A DNA stretch of 64,000 bases from Diphasiastrum complanatum (lineage: Eukaryota > Streptophyta > Lycopodiopsida > Lycopodiales > Lycopodiaceae), in NCBI GenBank assembly GCA_029204225.1, contig CM055104.1, positions 50,917,457 through 50,981,456 on the forward strand. The letters run 5' to 3'. The notes below the pieces were generated by a model. The model was not told the DNA's origin. It was given only the letters and a program-made list of their open reading frames with translations, and made no database searches. Below, piece after piece: positions 55,158 to 64,000 of the stretch. The translations under genes and the position numbers were made by a program. Position 1 is the first letter of the stretch; every line of letters starts with the position of its first letter.

Positions 55158-56021
55158 CATAGTTGCAGCGAATCTCGATTCGCTGGGTCTGCGATTCGCG
55201 GGTCGCGATTCTGCGAATCACAATTCGCGACCCAGAATCGAAAAAAATAAATAAATAAATTTTTTTTTTTTTTTTTTTTGGAAAAATAGCTTATTGCTGA
55301 AATTTTTGTAGGGGATCAACGGTCAAACCAGCGTTTTGCCTCTCAGAAGTGCAGTAGATGAGGCACAAACAGATCTTATTTTCAGTAGCTATTCGGTTGT
55401 CATTTGCTCTGGTTTTCAGTAAATGTTAATGCTACAGTTTGGACTATCAACTGTATGGATCATGATCACTTTTGCAATTGGTTCACTGGAGATGTGAGTG
55501 CAATGTACATACAGTTGGGGGCATAAATATTGGGCCCTTCTCGGCGTGCATTTGGACCCCATTTTTTCTACAGGGGGGCGGTGGCATTTTTATCTACAAT
55601 GTCTATATAGCAAGAAGCTCTAAGGGGGTTCGGGGGACAGTAGCCCCCCGGGAAACGGGGGGTTCGGGGGGCGGTAGCCCCCTGGTGGGGAGTTTGGGGG
55701 GCAACGCCCCCCAACGGCGGGGTTCGGGGGCTGCCAGTAGACCCCGGCCCCGACGGTAAGGCCTCTTCATGATTTGGACTTCCAACTCCCCGAGTGAAAA
55801 CACACTTTTTGGTGTTTCGCACCCGAAACAGTCAGCAAACTACACAATCATAATCCCCTCGATCAGAGCTTTCATCTGATACCCATATTGCCTAAAAAAA
55901 TTTCAAAAAAAAAAAAAAAAATCGATTCTACACGATTCTGGGAAAATCCCGAATCACGAATCGGAATCGCGATTCTGATCACGATTCTGAATCGCGATTC
56001 GGGATTCGCGGTGCAACTATG
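55158..56021. mobile_element. Non-autonomous TIR DNA transposon (MITE-like)
   Basis: The left end CATAGTTGCAGCGAATC (55158) and the reverse complement of the right end, CATAGTTGCACCGCGAATC (56021), form terminal inverted repeats. Both subterminal regions carry many GCGATTCG, GAATCGCG and related words in opposite orientation, resembling transposase-binding arrays. The middle has T and A runs (55258-55280, 55903-55920) and a GC-rich hairpin array (55620-55740). There is no transposase. Target duplication is not clear, so hAT versus Mutator-like origin is undecided. It abuts the copia I 5' LTR. Confidence 0.65.
55620..55740. repeat. GC-rich hairpin repeats inside the TIR element
   Basis: Three to four diverged units of about 33 bp, each with GGGGGTTCGGGGG followed by GTAGCCCCC or GCCCCCC, each able to fold as a G/C-stem hairpin. 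Sharply different in composition from the AT-rich flanks. Confidence 0.7.
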
Positions 56022-56609
56022 GTTAGCCATGTGTATATATCCAGCGACTTATCAGTTGCTTCGGTTAAGCTCCACAGACATTGAATTAGCTCAATCGTCT
56101 ATCAAGTCAATCAATCGAGCATCTAGAGTGCAATTGTTTTGTTCTTTCTCTCTGTTATTACAGAGTATTCATTCCGGAAGAACGCGACTCTGTCTGCATT
56201 CGGACTATATTTTCTTCACGACTATATTATCATTGTTCAAGTAATCTCAGTCGTGTATGTCATGCTGAATGTTCATTTATTCATGTCCAGATTGTTTTAT
56301 TGTTTGCAGATAAACTTATTCGTACATTAAGTTGTATTCATATGACTGATAGCATGTGTCGATTAGTCGCTCTAGTCTAGTTTCCGCACCTAATACGCTT
56401 CCGCAAAGCTAAATCTAAAATCAAGATAATTCGTGCATGGCTATGGAATCACAACTGTGTCGATCCCGTGACTTCGAAGTTGTGATCAAGTAGGACAGAC
56501 TTCGATCTGTCGAAGTCGGTCTGATCCAATATACGTAGTTGCATGCACCGAGGATTCCGCGCGCACTCGCAACTCTTCCACTGCGCCGCATTGTCGTGAT
56601 ATCCCAACA
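56022..56609 (+). repeat. Copia I 5' LTR
   Basis: Ends ATATCCCAACA directly before a primer-binding site. Its start GTTAGCCATGTGTATA recurs at 59183, the 3' LTR. The first bases are obscured by the abutting TIR element. Confidence 0.7.
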
Positions 56610-56623
56610 TGGTATCAGAGCGG
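56610..56623 (+). promoter_or_regulatory. Primer-binding site of copia I
   Basis: TGGTATCAGAGCGG, a perfect initiator-Met tRNA complement for 12 bases. Confidence 0.85.
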
Positions 56624-56763
56624 TAATTCTACTCTCTGATTCTTTGAAGCAAATTTAGAGCTTACATTATCAGAGCAATTATTCTGATAAAGAGTAGACA
56701 CTTGCTATAATTGTTTCCAGTCATATAATCTACTATCTGCATACACTCATCCTAAATTTCCAG

Positions 56764-58935
56764 ATGGATTCGCAATCACAGTTTGCACTAATGGTAGACA
56801 AACTCGATGGTTCGAATTACCACTTATGGAAATTCAAGATGAAGGTAGTACTGATGGCCAAGAGCTTTGGGAAATCGTCGTTGGAACCGAACTACTTCCT
56901 AGCGTCGATGAGCAAGCCATTTCCAAGTGGAAGCTCAGGGATGGCAAGGCTTTCGCCTTGATCACCCTTAACATCTCGACACACAGATTGGCCACATCAG
57001 ACAAGCCCAATTTTTGAAAGAGGCTTGGGATATATTAAACACACTATACGAAATGAGGGATGTCACTTCGAAGCTGCATCTAAGGAGAAAGTTCTTCTCA
57101 CTCAGAATGACAGAAGGTGATTCTGTTCAAAATCACATTAATCAATATAAGACTCTGTTGGAGCAGATGGCCGCAATAGGTTCAGTGATCGAAGACTTTG
57201 ATGTTGTAATGAACTTATTGTCCAGCCTGCCATCCTCATATGAAAACTGGGTGATGATGATTTCCACACACTCAGAAATTACATTGTCCAGAATCATAAT
57301 CATGCTATTGTAGGACGAAACAAGAAGGAATGGAGCATCCTTGTCCTCCATCAACGACTCGCAAGCATTATTCTCGAAGAAGAACACAAGGACGCAACAG
57401 AAGAAGAGAGTTGTCCGACAAATCGATGGCAATCAGAAGCAGTCACAAAAGACCCAGAATCAGCAACCTACTCAGAACAAGAAAAGGCTCTTCTGCAAGT
57501 ACTGCGAGAGGACGAACCACAAAATCTAGGACTGTCGGATCTTGAAGTTCAACAACGACAAGAAGAAGTAGTCGGACCAACAAGCCCATGTAGCAAACAC
57601 AAAGCAGAAGATCCAAGAAGACGACGACGACGAGCAGGAAGTCTTCATGGTGAACCATCATCATGTTGAACAATCGGAGGAATGGTTCCTCGATTCTGGA
57701 GCGACGCAACATATGACAAGCCATCAAGAATGGTTCATCGACTATTCGGCCTACAGCACAAAGAAATTTGTTCACCTTGGAGACAGTAGCTCAGAAAGGA
57801 AGGTGAAGGTACTGTAAGACTTAATTTTCAAAATGGACTGTCAAATCTCATACCAAATGTATTGTATGTCCCGAACCTGACGACATATCTGTTGTCGGTC
57901 AGTCGAATTACAGACTTAGGACATAAGGTAGAGTTTCAGGTAGATTCCTGTCGGATTCTTGATAAAAGCAAGAGGATTCTTGCACTCAGAAAGAGACAAG
58001 GATATCTCTATAGGCTTAGTCATTGTAACTCTTTAACTATTTGTGCTTTAAGCAGTTCAGCATCTGTCAATAAAGGATTGATTTGGAATTATAGACTTGG
58101 TCACCTTAATCATGTATCGATAGGTAACATGTCTAGACGTTCTTCAGTTCTCGATTTAGACTACTGAATTGCCAACAAATCAAGAACACATATCTAAATA
58201 TTTGCTAGACATTGTACATACTGATATATGTGGCCCAATCCAAACACCATCACTACTTGGTGCTGAATTCTTTATTACATTTATAGATGACTATTCCAAA
58301 AGAATTGTTGTATATTTTCTGAAGCACAAATCTGAAGTGTTCCAGTTCTTCAAGAGATACAAAGAAAATGTTGAGTTGCAGACAGGCAAGAAGATCAAAG
58401 CTCTCAGGAGCGACAACGACGGTGAATACATCTCAAACGAGTTCAAAGAATATTGCTCAGCCAATGGCATCGAGCAATAGTTTGTTGCATCCTATTCTCC
58501 ACAATCGAATGGACTAGCGGAAAGGAAGAAGAGGACCTTAGTCGAGTCTGCCAAATGCATGATAACTCATGCTTCATTGCCCAAATCATTCTGGCAACAT
58601 GCTGTTTCAACAGCAACCTACGTGCAAAACCGAAGTATAACTAAAGGCATCCCTGACAGCAAAACCCCTCATGAAGTCTGGACAGGATCCAAGCCTTCAT
58701 TGAAACATTTGAGAGTATTCGGATGTGTTGCCTATGCTCATGTCCCAAAGGACAACAAAAAGAAATTTGATAAGCATTCATTTAAAACTATTTTTGTTGG
58801 CTACTATGCTTCTGATGGAATGTATAAACTGTACAATATAGACACCTGTAAAGTTTTCACTAACAGGGATGTGACTTTCATAGAAGAAGAGTTTATTGAT
58901 TTGAAGGGCAAGGACCAGATATGCAATCTATGATT
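56764..58935 (+). pseudogene. Copia I gag-pro-int (RT and RNase H deleted)
   Basis: The gag start MDSQSQFALMVDKLDGSNYH is frameshifted near 56850 and continues KEAWDILNTLYEMRD, FFSLRMTEGDSVQNHINQYK (57014-57310). A zinc knuckle CKYCERTNHK lies at 57495 (its last Cys follows a stop). Protease WFLDSGATQHMTSHQEWF is at 57685, pre-integrase NYRLGHLNHVSIGNMS at 58088, and integrase DIVHTDICGPIQTP, TFIDDYSKRI, SDNDGEYISNEF, SPQSNGLAERKKRTLVESAK and VFGCVAYAHVPKD run to 58933. Roughly four frameshifts or stops. RT and RNase H are entirely absent; about 250 bp of non-coding sequence precede the 3' LTR. Confidence 0.85.
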
Positions 58936-59182
58936 TTTGCCCAAAAAACTGATACATACCAACCGACACCGACTATTCATCGAACACCCGACATCGACAA
59001 TTCGACTTCACCAATTGCTCGTATGTCAATATTAACTCCAAAAGTCGACTCGAACAACCGGCGGCTCATCAGTACCTTCATCACGACTAGACAGAATCAA
59101 ATATCGTCCAAAGGCAACTTCCAACAGCCCATAGTGCCTTAATCCTAATTGTAAAGTACAGATTAACTATTCTTTTAATTAG

Positions 59183-59257
59183 TTAGCCATGTGTATAGAT
59201 TCAGTGACTTATCAGTTGCTTCGGTTAAGCTCCATAGACATTGAATTAGCTCACTCG
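59183..59257 (+). repeat. Copia I 3' LTR, first 75 bp, cut by copia J
   Basis: GTTAGCCATGTGTATAG to AGCTCACTCG repeats the start of 56022 with few changes, and stops where the copia J LTR begins at 59258. Confidence 0.8.
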
Positions 59258-60003
59258 TGTCAGAAATGGTAAACTCCTGCAACTTTGTCGCAGCACGAAC
59301 AAGACACGAAGGTTGAATGAGAACAATTCGCGACAGTCAACGTGTCTTTGACTCGAGGCACGAACGATTCGCGAATCAATCGCGAATCGTAAACACACCT
59401 CCAGGACCACAACACAAAAAGATCGAAACAAATGAAGAGAAATCCTTCGCGCTGCCAGCTGGCAACTCAACGGACTTCATGCCCAGCTGAAACGAATAGC
59501 AACGATAGAGACTAACTAACTAGTTGATTAGCGTTAACTAGTCTTGTGATTCTACATTTAGCTATCTTGTAAACTCCACACAGTGGAGGTATAAACGATC
59601 CTCTCTGGATCATAACCAACAAGGAAAAAAAAAAGACATAGTTAATACAGAGATCTGTAAGAAGCAGAGAGAGACGTAGCGAATAGAGTAGGAAAGCAAA
59701 AATACCATAGCTATGAACGAGCAGAACACAGCGAAAGAGCAGAGAGTCATTCCACCAACGAGCGAGACACTGACGATCTCGCTCTAAAACCAAAACTGAC
59801 AATATAATCGCTCTATTTCATGTATCTCTTGGTCTTGTGCTGTGTCTCTTGATTGCTAGAATAAAATATGTTCTGTGATGCGTAGTCGAGTGTCTGGGAT
59901 CCCGTAAGAGCTTTCGCACGAAAAGAAAAATCGAAGACAGAAAATTGTTCGCGAATCAGAAAAGAGGACGAACACGAAACACAAAGAAAAAGCTTCCGCG
60001 ACA
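59258..60003 (+). repeat. Copia J 5' LTR
   Basis: 746 bp, TGTCAGAAATGG to CTTCCGCGACA. Carries repeated TTCGCGAA/CGCGAATC words near its start. The primer site follows immediately. Confidence 0.85.
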
Positions 60004-60016
60004 TGGTATCAGAGCC
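60004..60016 (+). promoter_or_regulatory. Primer-binding site of copia J
   Basis: TGGTATCAGAGCC, initiator-Met tRNA type. Confidence 0.85.
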
Positions 60017-60068
60017 AACAGGTTATCACTACTGATATCCCAGCAGTGATCCTTCCAGGCAACACAAT

Positions 60069-61178
60069 ATGGCTACGACAATCCAGACCAGAGTAGCAAT
60101 CAGTCTTGATGGTGCAAATTACAGAATCTGGAAATTGAAAATCAAAACACTCTTGAAGGGCGAAGGCATCTGGTCAGTGACCGAGCTCTCAGAGGTGCAA
60201 CCTCCAGAGGGAGATTCGAGGAGAGCTGAATGGATCAGAAAGGATGAGCGCGCAATGGCGATCATCGTTTCGTCCATAAATGAAGATCTACTCATGCAGA
60301 TTGAAGACTGCGAAAGCAGCCATGCAGCGTGGGAAAGATTAAAGCAGAAGTATGAAGTGAGGACTGCAGCTTTAGTCATGCACCTTCACAATCAGCTGCA
60401 ATCCATACGGTGGGATGGCAACCAGTTAGATTAGCACGTTGAGAAGATCAGAACGATCTTCGCTCAACTCGCTGCATCAGGACAGGAGCACCAGGTCCCG
60501 GCACCACAGCAACTGATGTATTTCATGAAATCTCTACCGACGTCCTATCAGCCGCTGAGAATGCTCATACTGAGTCTACCAGATATGACACTCGACAAAG
60601 CAGTTAGTCTTGTCGCTGATGAGAGACTGATGAGAGACGAAGGAGAGGGAAGCAGTGATCAAGAGAAGGCTCTCTTCACGAAAGGAAGGAAGAAGAACAA
60701 AAACAAGCCAAGATTCGAGAAGACGAAGTCGTCGAATCAGCAATCTTCTTCCTGCGATCACTGCCACAAACCAGGCCATACGGCCAACAAATGCTGGTTC
60801 AATCCAGCAATACCTTGCATGCACTGCAAGAAGAAAGGGCATTCTGCATACGACTGCAGATTCAACCCAAAAAGGAAAAACAAAGCTGAAAAGGCAAACG
60901 TTGCAGAGTCATCAAAGGATGCTGAAAGAGGTGACGAAGCTTTCACGATACTCAACGAAGCTTCGACAAGCTACTCTGAACACGACTACGATGTAGTCAT
61001 CGATTCAGGAGCAACATCTCACATAACCTGCAACAAGAAGATCACATTCCAAAGGAAAAGAGAAGCAAGCTTGATAACAAATCCGAGCAAACAATCATGG
61101 TCAGCTACTCGAACGGAACACATGTGTACAGACTCTACGATCCAACCACGAAGAAGGTTGTTTCGAGCAGAGATGTGA
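60069..61178 (+). pseudogene. Copia J gag and protease start
   Basis: One frame with a single in-frame TAG (60432-60434): MATTIQTRVAISLDGANYRI, then the UBN2-type gag region (KYEVRTAALVMHLHNQLQSI, FMKSLPTSYQPLRMLIL), two CCHC zinc knuckles CDHCHKPGHTANKC and CMHCKKKGHSAYDC, and protease VVIDSGATSHIT. Two knuckles are unusual for copia, which mostly has one. Shortly after the protease active site the sequence jumps to an integrase tail in another frame (SYSNGTHVYRLYDPTTKKV at 61100-61180), so most of the protease and all catalytic integrase are deleted. Confidence 0.85.
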
Positions 61179-61848
61179 AGTTCGACGAGTCCACATTCCC
61201 TGGACTGAAAGACAAAAGAGGCCATGAGATCTTCACACTGCTGCCTATTCAAGAGGGAGATCGAGGACATACATCAAATCAGAATGCAGAGCCCCAGATT
61301 CCAGAGCAGCAGGAAGCAGAGGATCGACCCCATGAACAAGAAATGTTCGAGCAGTGACGAAACGAACCTCGAAGGTCAACAAGACAAAGAAGACCTCCAG
61401 ACCGCTATTCTGACAATCTTCAATGGAGCGAAGACACGCAGTTCGAGTACTGCAGCTTCACAGAAGAGCCAGCAACATACCAAGAAGCTATCCAGAGTCC
61501 AGAGGGAGAATTCTGGAAGCAGGCAATGCCAGAGGAGGTCGAGTTGATGAGGCAAAACGAGGCATGAACATTAGAGCCACTGCCAAAAAACAGGAAAATA
61601 GTCGACTGCAAGTGGGTATACAAGAAAAAGCTAAAATCAGATGGCACTATTGGCCGCTACAAGGCAAGGCTCGTCGCAAAGGGCTACACACAGAGATATG
61701 GTGTCGACTATTTCGACACATATTTGCCCATGGTGAAGATGACAAGCATAAGGCTACTCCTTGCATACGCCACATAGTACAATCTGGAAATTCACCAAAT
61801 TGACGTGAAAATAGCTTTCTCCACGGAGATCTAGAGGAGGAAATCTTC
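61097..61848 (+). pseudogene. Copia J integrase tail and 5' part of RT
   Basis: 61097-61357 encodes SRDVKFDESTFPGL and an acidic Glu/Gln-rich linker of the integrase-RT boundary. RT begins near 61480 with EAIQSPEGEFWKQAM-type sequence in another frame, then [39 protein letters not shown] and a stop within LLLAYAT.YNLEI, before an IDVKIAFLHGDLEEEIF-like segment. Frameshifts at about 61360, 61580 and 61805. Confidence 0.75.
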
Positions 61849-63057
61849 ATGAAGCAACCTAAAGGCTATGAAGACCCCGACAACAGACAATATGTTTGTC
61901 GATTGCAGAGATGCATCTACGGTCTAAAACAGGCATCACGGGCCTGGTACAAAAAGCTTGATGGTCTTCTGATGTCTCTAGACTTTAACCCTACTCAACC
62001 AGACTGTAACGTCTACATCAAAAGAGTAGGAAAGGATTTTGTGATACTGACCATTTTCGTGGATGATTCGCTGATGATAGGAAATTCCTTGATGCTGATC
62101 AAAGACACAAAGAGTCAGATTTCTGAAAGCTACGAAACAGATCTTGGAGAAGCAACAAAATGCCTAGGGCTGGAGATCAGAAGAGATCGAGCAAATGGCG
62201 GAATGCACTTGAGTCAATCAGAATATGCCAGAAAAGTGTTGAAGCAGTACCACATGATGGACTGCAAAGAAAAAGCCACACCAATGATAGTTGGAGCCAA
62301 GCTCACGAAACAGGATTGCCCAAAAACAGAAGAGGAAGAACAGAAGATGGCAGGTATACCCTACCAGAACTTAATCGGGAGTCTAATGTACTTGACAATT
62401 TGTACCAGACCGGATCTGGCCTTCTCTGTTTACGCATTGAGCCAATTTTGTTCCAATCCTGGTCTAGCACATTGGCAAATGGCCAAACAAATCCTACAGT
62501 ATCTAAAGGGTACCCAGAATATTGGATTAACCTACAGAGCTAGAAACGAGGAGAAAGGATTCGAGCTACATCACTATAGTGATGCGAGCTGGGCGAGCTG
62601 CAAGGATGACAGCAAGTCTATTACTGGAGGATGTTCAATAGCGTGCGGAGCTGCAATCAGCTGGATATGCAAAAAGCAAACTCTGGTAGCTCAATCCTCT
62701 TGCGAAGCTGAGTATGTCGCAGCCTCGAAAGTGGCGAATGAGGTAGTGTGGCTGCGGATGATGTTGGAGGCAATCGGGATACCACAGGAGGGGCCAAGCA
62801 CGATGATGATGGACTCCCAGAGTGCCATCTATTTGTCCCAGGATCCTGTCTTCCATTCAAAGACGAAGCACATTCCTTTGAAGTACCATCACATTCAAGA
62901 TTTGATCTCGAAAGGAGAGCTCCAGGTCCAGTTCATAAAATCAGAAAGTATGATTGCAGATCTCCTCACGAAACCGCTCGACAAGCCACTCTTTACCAAG
63001 CAAAGAGAGGCAATTGGATTTAACGAACAAAGCTGCAAGGTTCAAGAGGGAGTGTGA
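61849..63057 (+). CDS. Copia J RT (3' part) and RNase H, intact 402-codon frame
   Basis: Fully open. RT: MKQPKGYEDPDNRQYVCRLQ, CIYGLKQASRAWYKKLD, catalytic loop ILTIFVDDSLMIGNS (both aspartates present), CLGLEIRRDR and NLIGSLMYLTICTRPDLAF. RNase H: HHYSDASWASCKDD, SWICKKQTLVAQSSCEAEY, MMMDSQSAIYLS, KTKHIPLKYHHIQDLISKG and MIADLLTKPLDKPL. The stop codon at 63055-63057 overlaps the start of the 3' LTR (63053). The frame begins mid-RT, so it is a fragment of the polyprotein rather than a gene with its own start. Being open suggests a relatively young insertion. Confidence 0.9.
   Translation: MKQPKGYEDPDNRQYVCRLQRCIYGLKQASRAWYKKLDGLLMSLDFNPTQPDCNVYIKRVGKDFVILTIFVDDSLMIGNSLMLIKDTKSQISESYETDLGEATKCLGLEIRRDRANGGMHLSQSEYARKVLKQYHMMDCKEKATPMIVGAKLTKQDCPKTEEEEQKMAGIPYQNLIGSLMYLTICTRPDLAFSVYALSQFCSNPGLAHWQMAKQILQYLKGTQNIGLTYRARNEEKGFELHHYSDASWASCKDDSKSITGGCSIACGAAISWICKKQTLVAQSSCEAEYVAASKVANEVVWLRMMLEAIGIPQEGPSTMMMDSQSAIYLSQDPVFHSKTKHIPLKYHHIQDLISKGELQVQFIKSESMIADLLTKPLDKPLFTKQREAIGFNEQSCKVQEGV
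63039..63052 (+). promoter_or_regulatory. Polypurine tract of copia J
   Basis: GGTTCAAGAGGGAG directly precedes TGTGAGAAATGG of the 3' LTR and overlaps the end of the coding frame. Confidence 0.75.
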
Positions 63058-63360
63058 GAAATGGTGAACTCCTGCAACTTTGTCGCAACACGAACAAGAC
63101 ACGAAGGTCGAACGAGAACAATTCGCGACAGTCAACGTGTCTTTGACTCGAAGCACGAACGATTCGCGAATCAATCGCGAATCGTAAACACACCTCCAGG
63201 ACCGCAAAACGAAAAGAACGAAACAAACAAAGAGAAATCCTTCGCGCTGCCAGCTGGCAGCTCAACGGGCTTCCTGCCCAGCTGAAACGAATAGCAACGA
63301 CGGAGACTAACTAACTAGTTGATTAGCGTTAACTAGTCTTGTGATTCTACGTTTAGCTAC
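63053..63360 (+). repeat. Copia J 3' LTR, truncated
   Basis: The first 308 bp of the LTR (TGTGAGAAATGG to GATTCTACGTTTAGCTA), ending abruptly near 63360 where unrelated sequence begins. Confidence 0.8.
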
Positions 63361-64000
63361 CTAGGTCCCATTTGTAAGGTTGGAAAATATCCAAATTCAC
63401 AGATTTAGTTTGAGAGTTATATTTAGATAAAGCTAAAAATAAAGACATGTAGTTGAAGAGTTCATGTTAAAATAATAAATGAAGAAAAAAAAAAAAAAAA
63501 GTCTTTGCCGGTCACTATGACCAATATCTTGTCACTACCCAGGCAAGTTGCTATTTGAATGATTTTTCAGCTGATCCAATAGTTCAGGCCTTAACTAGTT
63601 AGAATGTATTGATGGATGCCCATGCCCAAGCATTCTCATAAATGGCCTCAGCCCATGCCATATTGTCCTGAGATTGCATTACTGACCTCTCATGCATGCC
63701 CTCTCAAGTGGTCCACAATTGCCAAGTCTTAAAATCCAGTCATAGCCTTACCTCCATGAGATTCCCTTAACCCAATGGTCATGCACTCATTATCTCTAGC
63801 TAGCCTTGGCAAACTAACCATAGTTATATCCAGACTAATTACTACATGTGAAATCGTTCCAACAGATTAACAATGAGGTTTGCAGAGGTAGGTATAATCT
63901 ACCACCAAAAGATGCCAATAAATAAGTTATAAATCTATAAAATTGTCCTATTGAAAGCCTCTAAAACATAAGGTGCATAAGGGCACTGGTCAGCTTCTGA
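63361..64000. other. Intergenic, A-run at 63486-63500
   Basis: No gene recognised. A 16-17 base A-run preceded by AATAAATGAAG may mark a retroposed 3' end, but there is no identifiable body. Confidence 0.35.

Larger units (their letters stand above)
59258..63360 (+). mobile_element. Ty1/copia element J (integrase-deleted, 3' LTR truncated)
   Basis: 5' LTR 59258-60003, primer site 60004, gag-protease, RT, RNase H, polypurine tract and partial 3' LTR 63053-63360. The overlapping LTR parts differ at roughly 5-6% by eye. Inserted into the 3' LTR of copia I. The 3' LTR is cut at about 63360 so the second target duplication is lost. Confidence 0.85.

Noticed and set aside
54822-55254. Overlapping Pro/His/Ser-rich frames of up to 142 codons
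   Set aside because: They come from CCCAT-rich leader sequence downstream of a primer-binding site; no family similarity and two frames open at once.
55472-55822. Gly/Pro/Arg-rich frames on both strands
   Set aside because: Produced by the GC-rich hairpin repeats; no start context or homology.

Overview
The window is a transposon-dominated, AT-rich nuclear segment of a land plant. The plant assignment rests on an intron-containing DUF1635-family gene (a plant family), many Ty1/copia and Ty3/gypsy LTR retrotransposons with initiator-Met tRNA primer sites, a Helitron Rep remnant, a short tRNA-derived SINE and long CT/GA microsatellites. I cannot name the species. Two loci look like host genes: the DUF1635 gene at 9856-11301 (minus, two exons) and a 3'-terminal exon of an unrecognised gene at 50199-51015 (minus). 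Almost everything else is mobile or decayed.

Layout. 1-7345: decayed gypsy copy G1 (minus), with copia A (2249-6431, both LTRs, 5-bp target duplication) inserted in it. 7346-9045: copia B fragment. 9856-11600: DUF1635 gene and promoter. 12190-14385: LTR-like direct repeats with CT/CA tracts around a gypsy integrase remnant (G5). 15253-17857: copia C, next to gypsy copy G4 (17862-19577). 19578-21447: element H with an unusual 305-codon frame and a 3' LTR. 21448-22615: an LTR piece and Helitron Rep remnant. 22660-31100: gypsy copy G2 (plus) with its extra ORF and 3' LTR, interrupted by a foreign two-ORF block (24480-25320) and a solo LTR (29110-30846). 31404-35690: gypsy copy G3 (minus). 36738-46775: LTR, copia D, E and F, and a decayed coding region of unknown origin (41945-43335). 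46790-52570: mostly non-coding, with two tRNA-derived SINEs, microsatellites and the second host exon. 52920-54120: chromovirus-type gypsy remnant. 54133-56021: LTR with primer site, then a non-autonomous TIR element. 56022-63360: copia I, with copia J inserted into its 3' LTR.

The most interesting system is the gypsy family G1-G4. Downstream of integrase, in the same orientation, it carries an additional ORF (here 'X'). X has an N-terminal globular domain, a Pro/Ser/Thr-rich acidic linker, a long coiled coil and a C-terminal domain. Three copies keep a similar TATA-containing core promoter between integrase and X, and two also have iterated GCGAAGGTT-like motifs there. This suggests an internally transcribed accessory gene in an LTR retrotransposon. 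All copies here are broken, so function can only be inferred from conservation.
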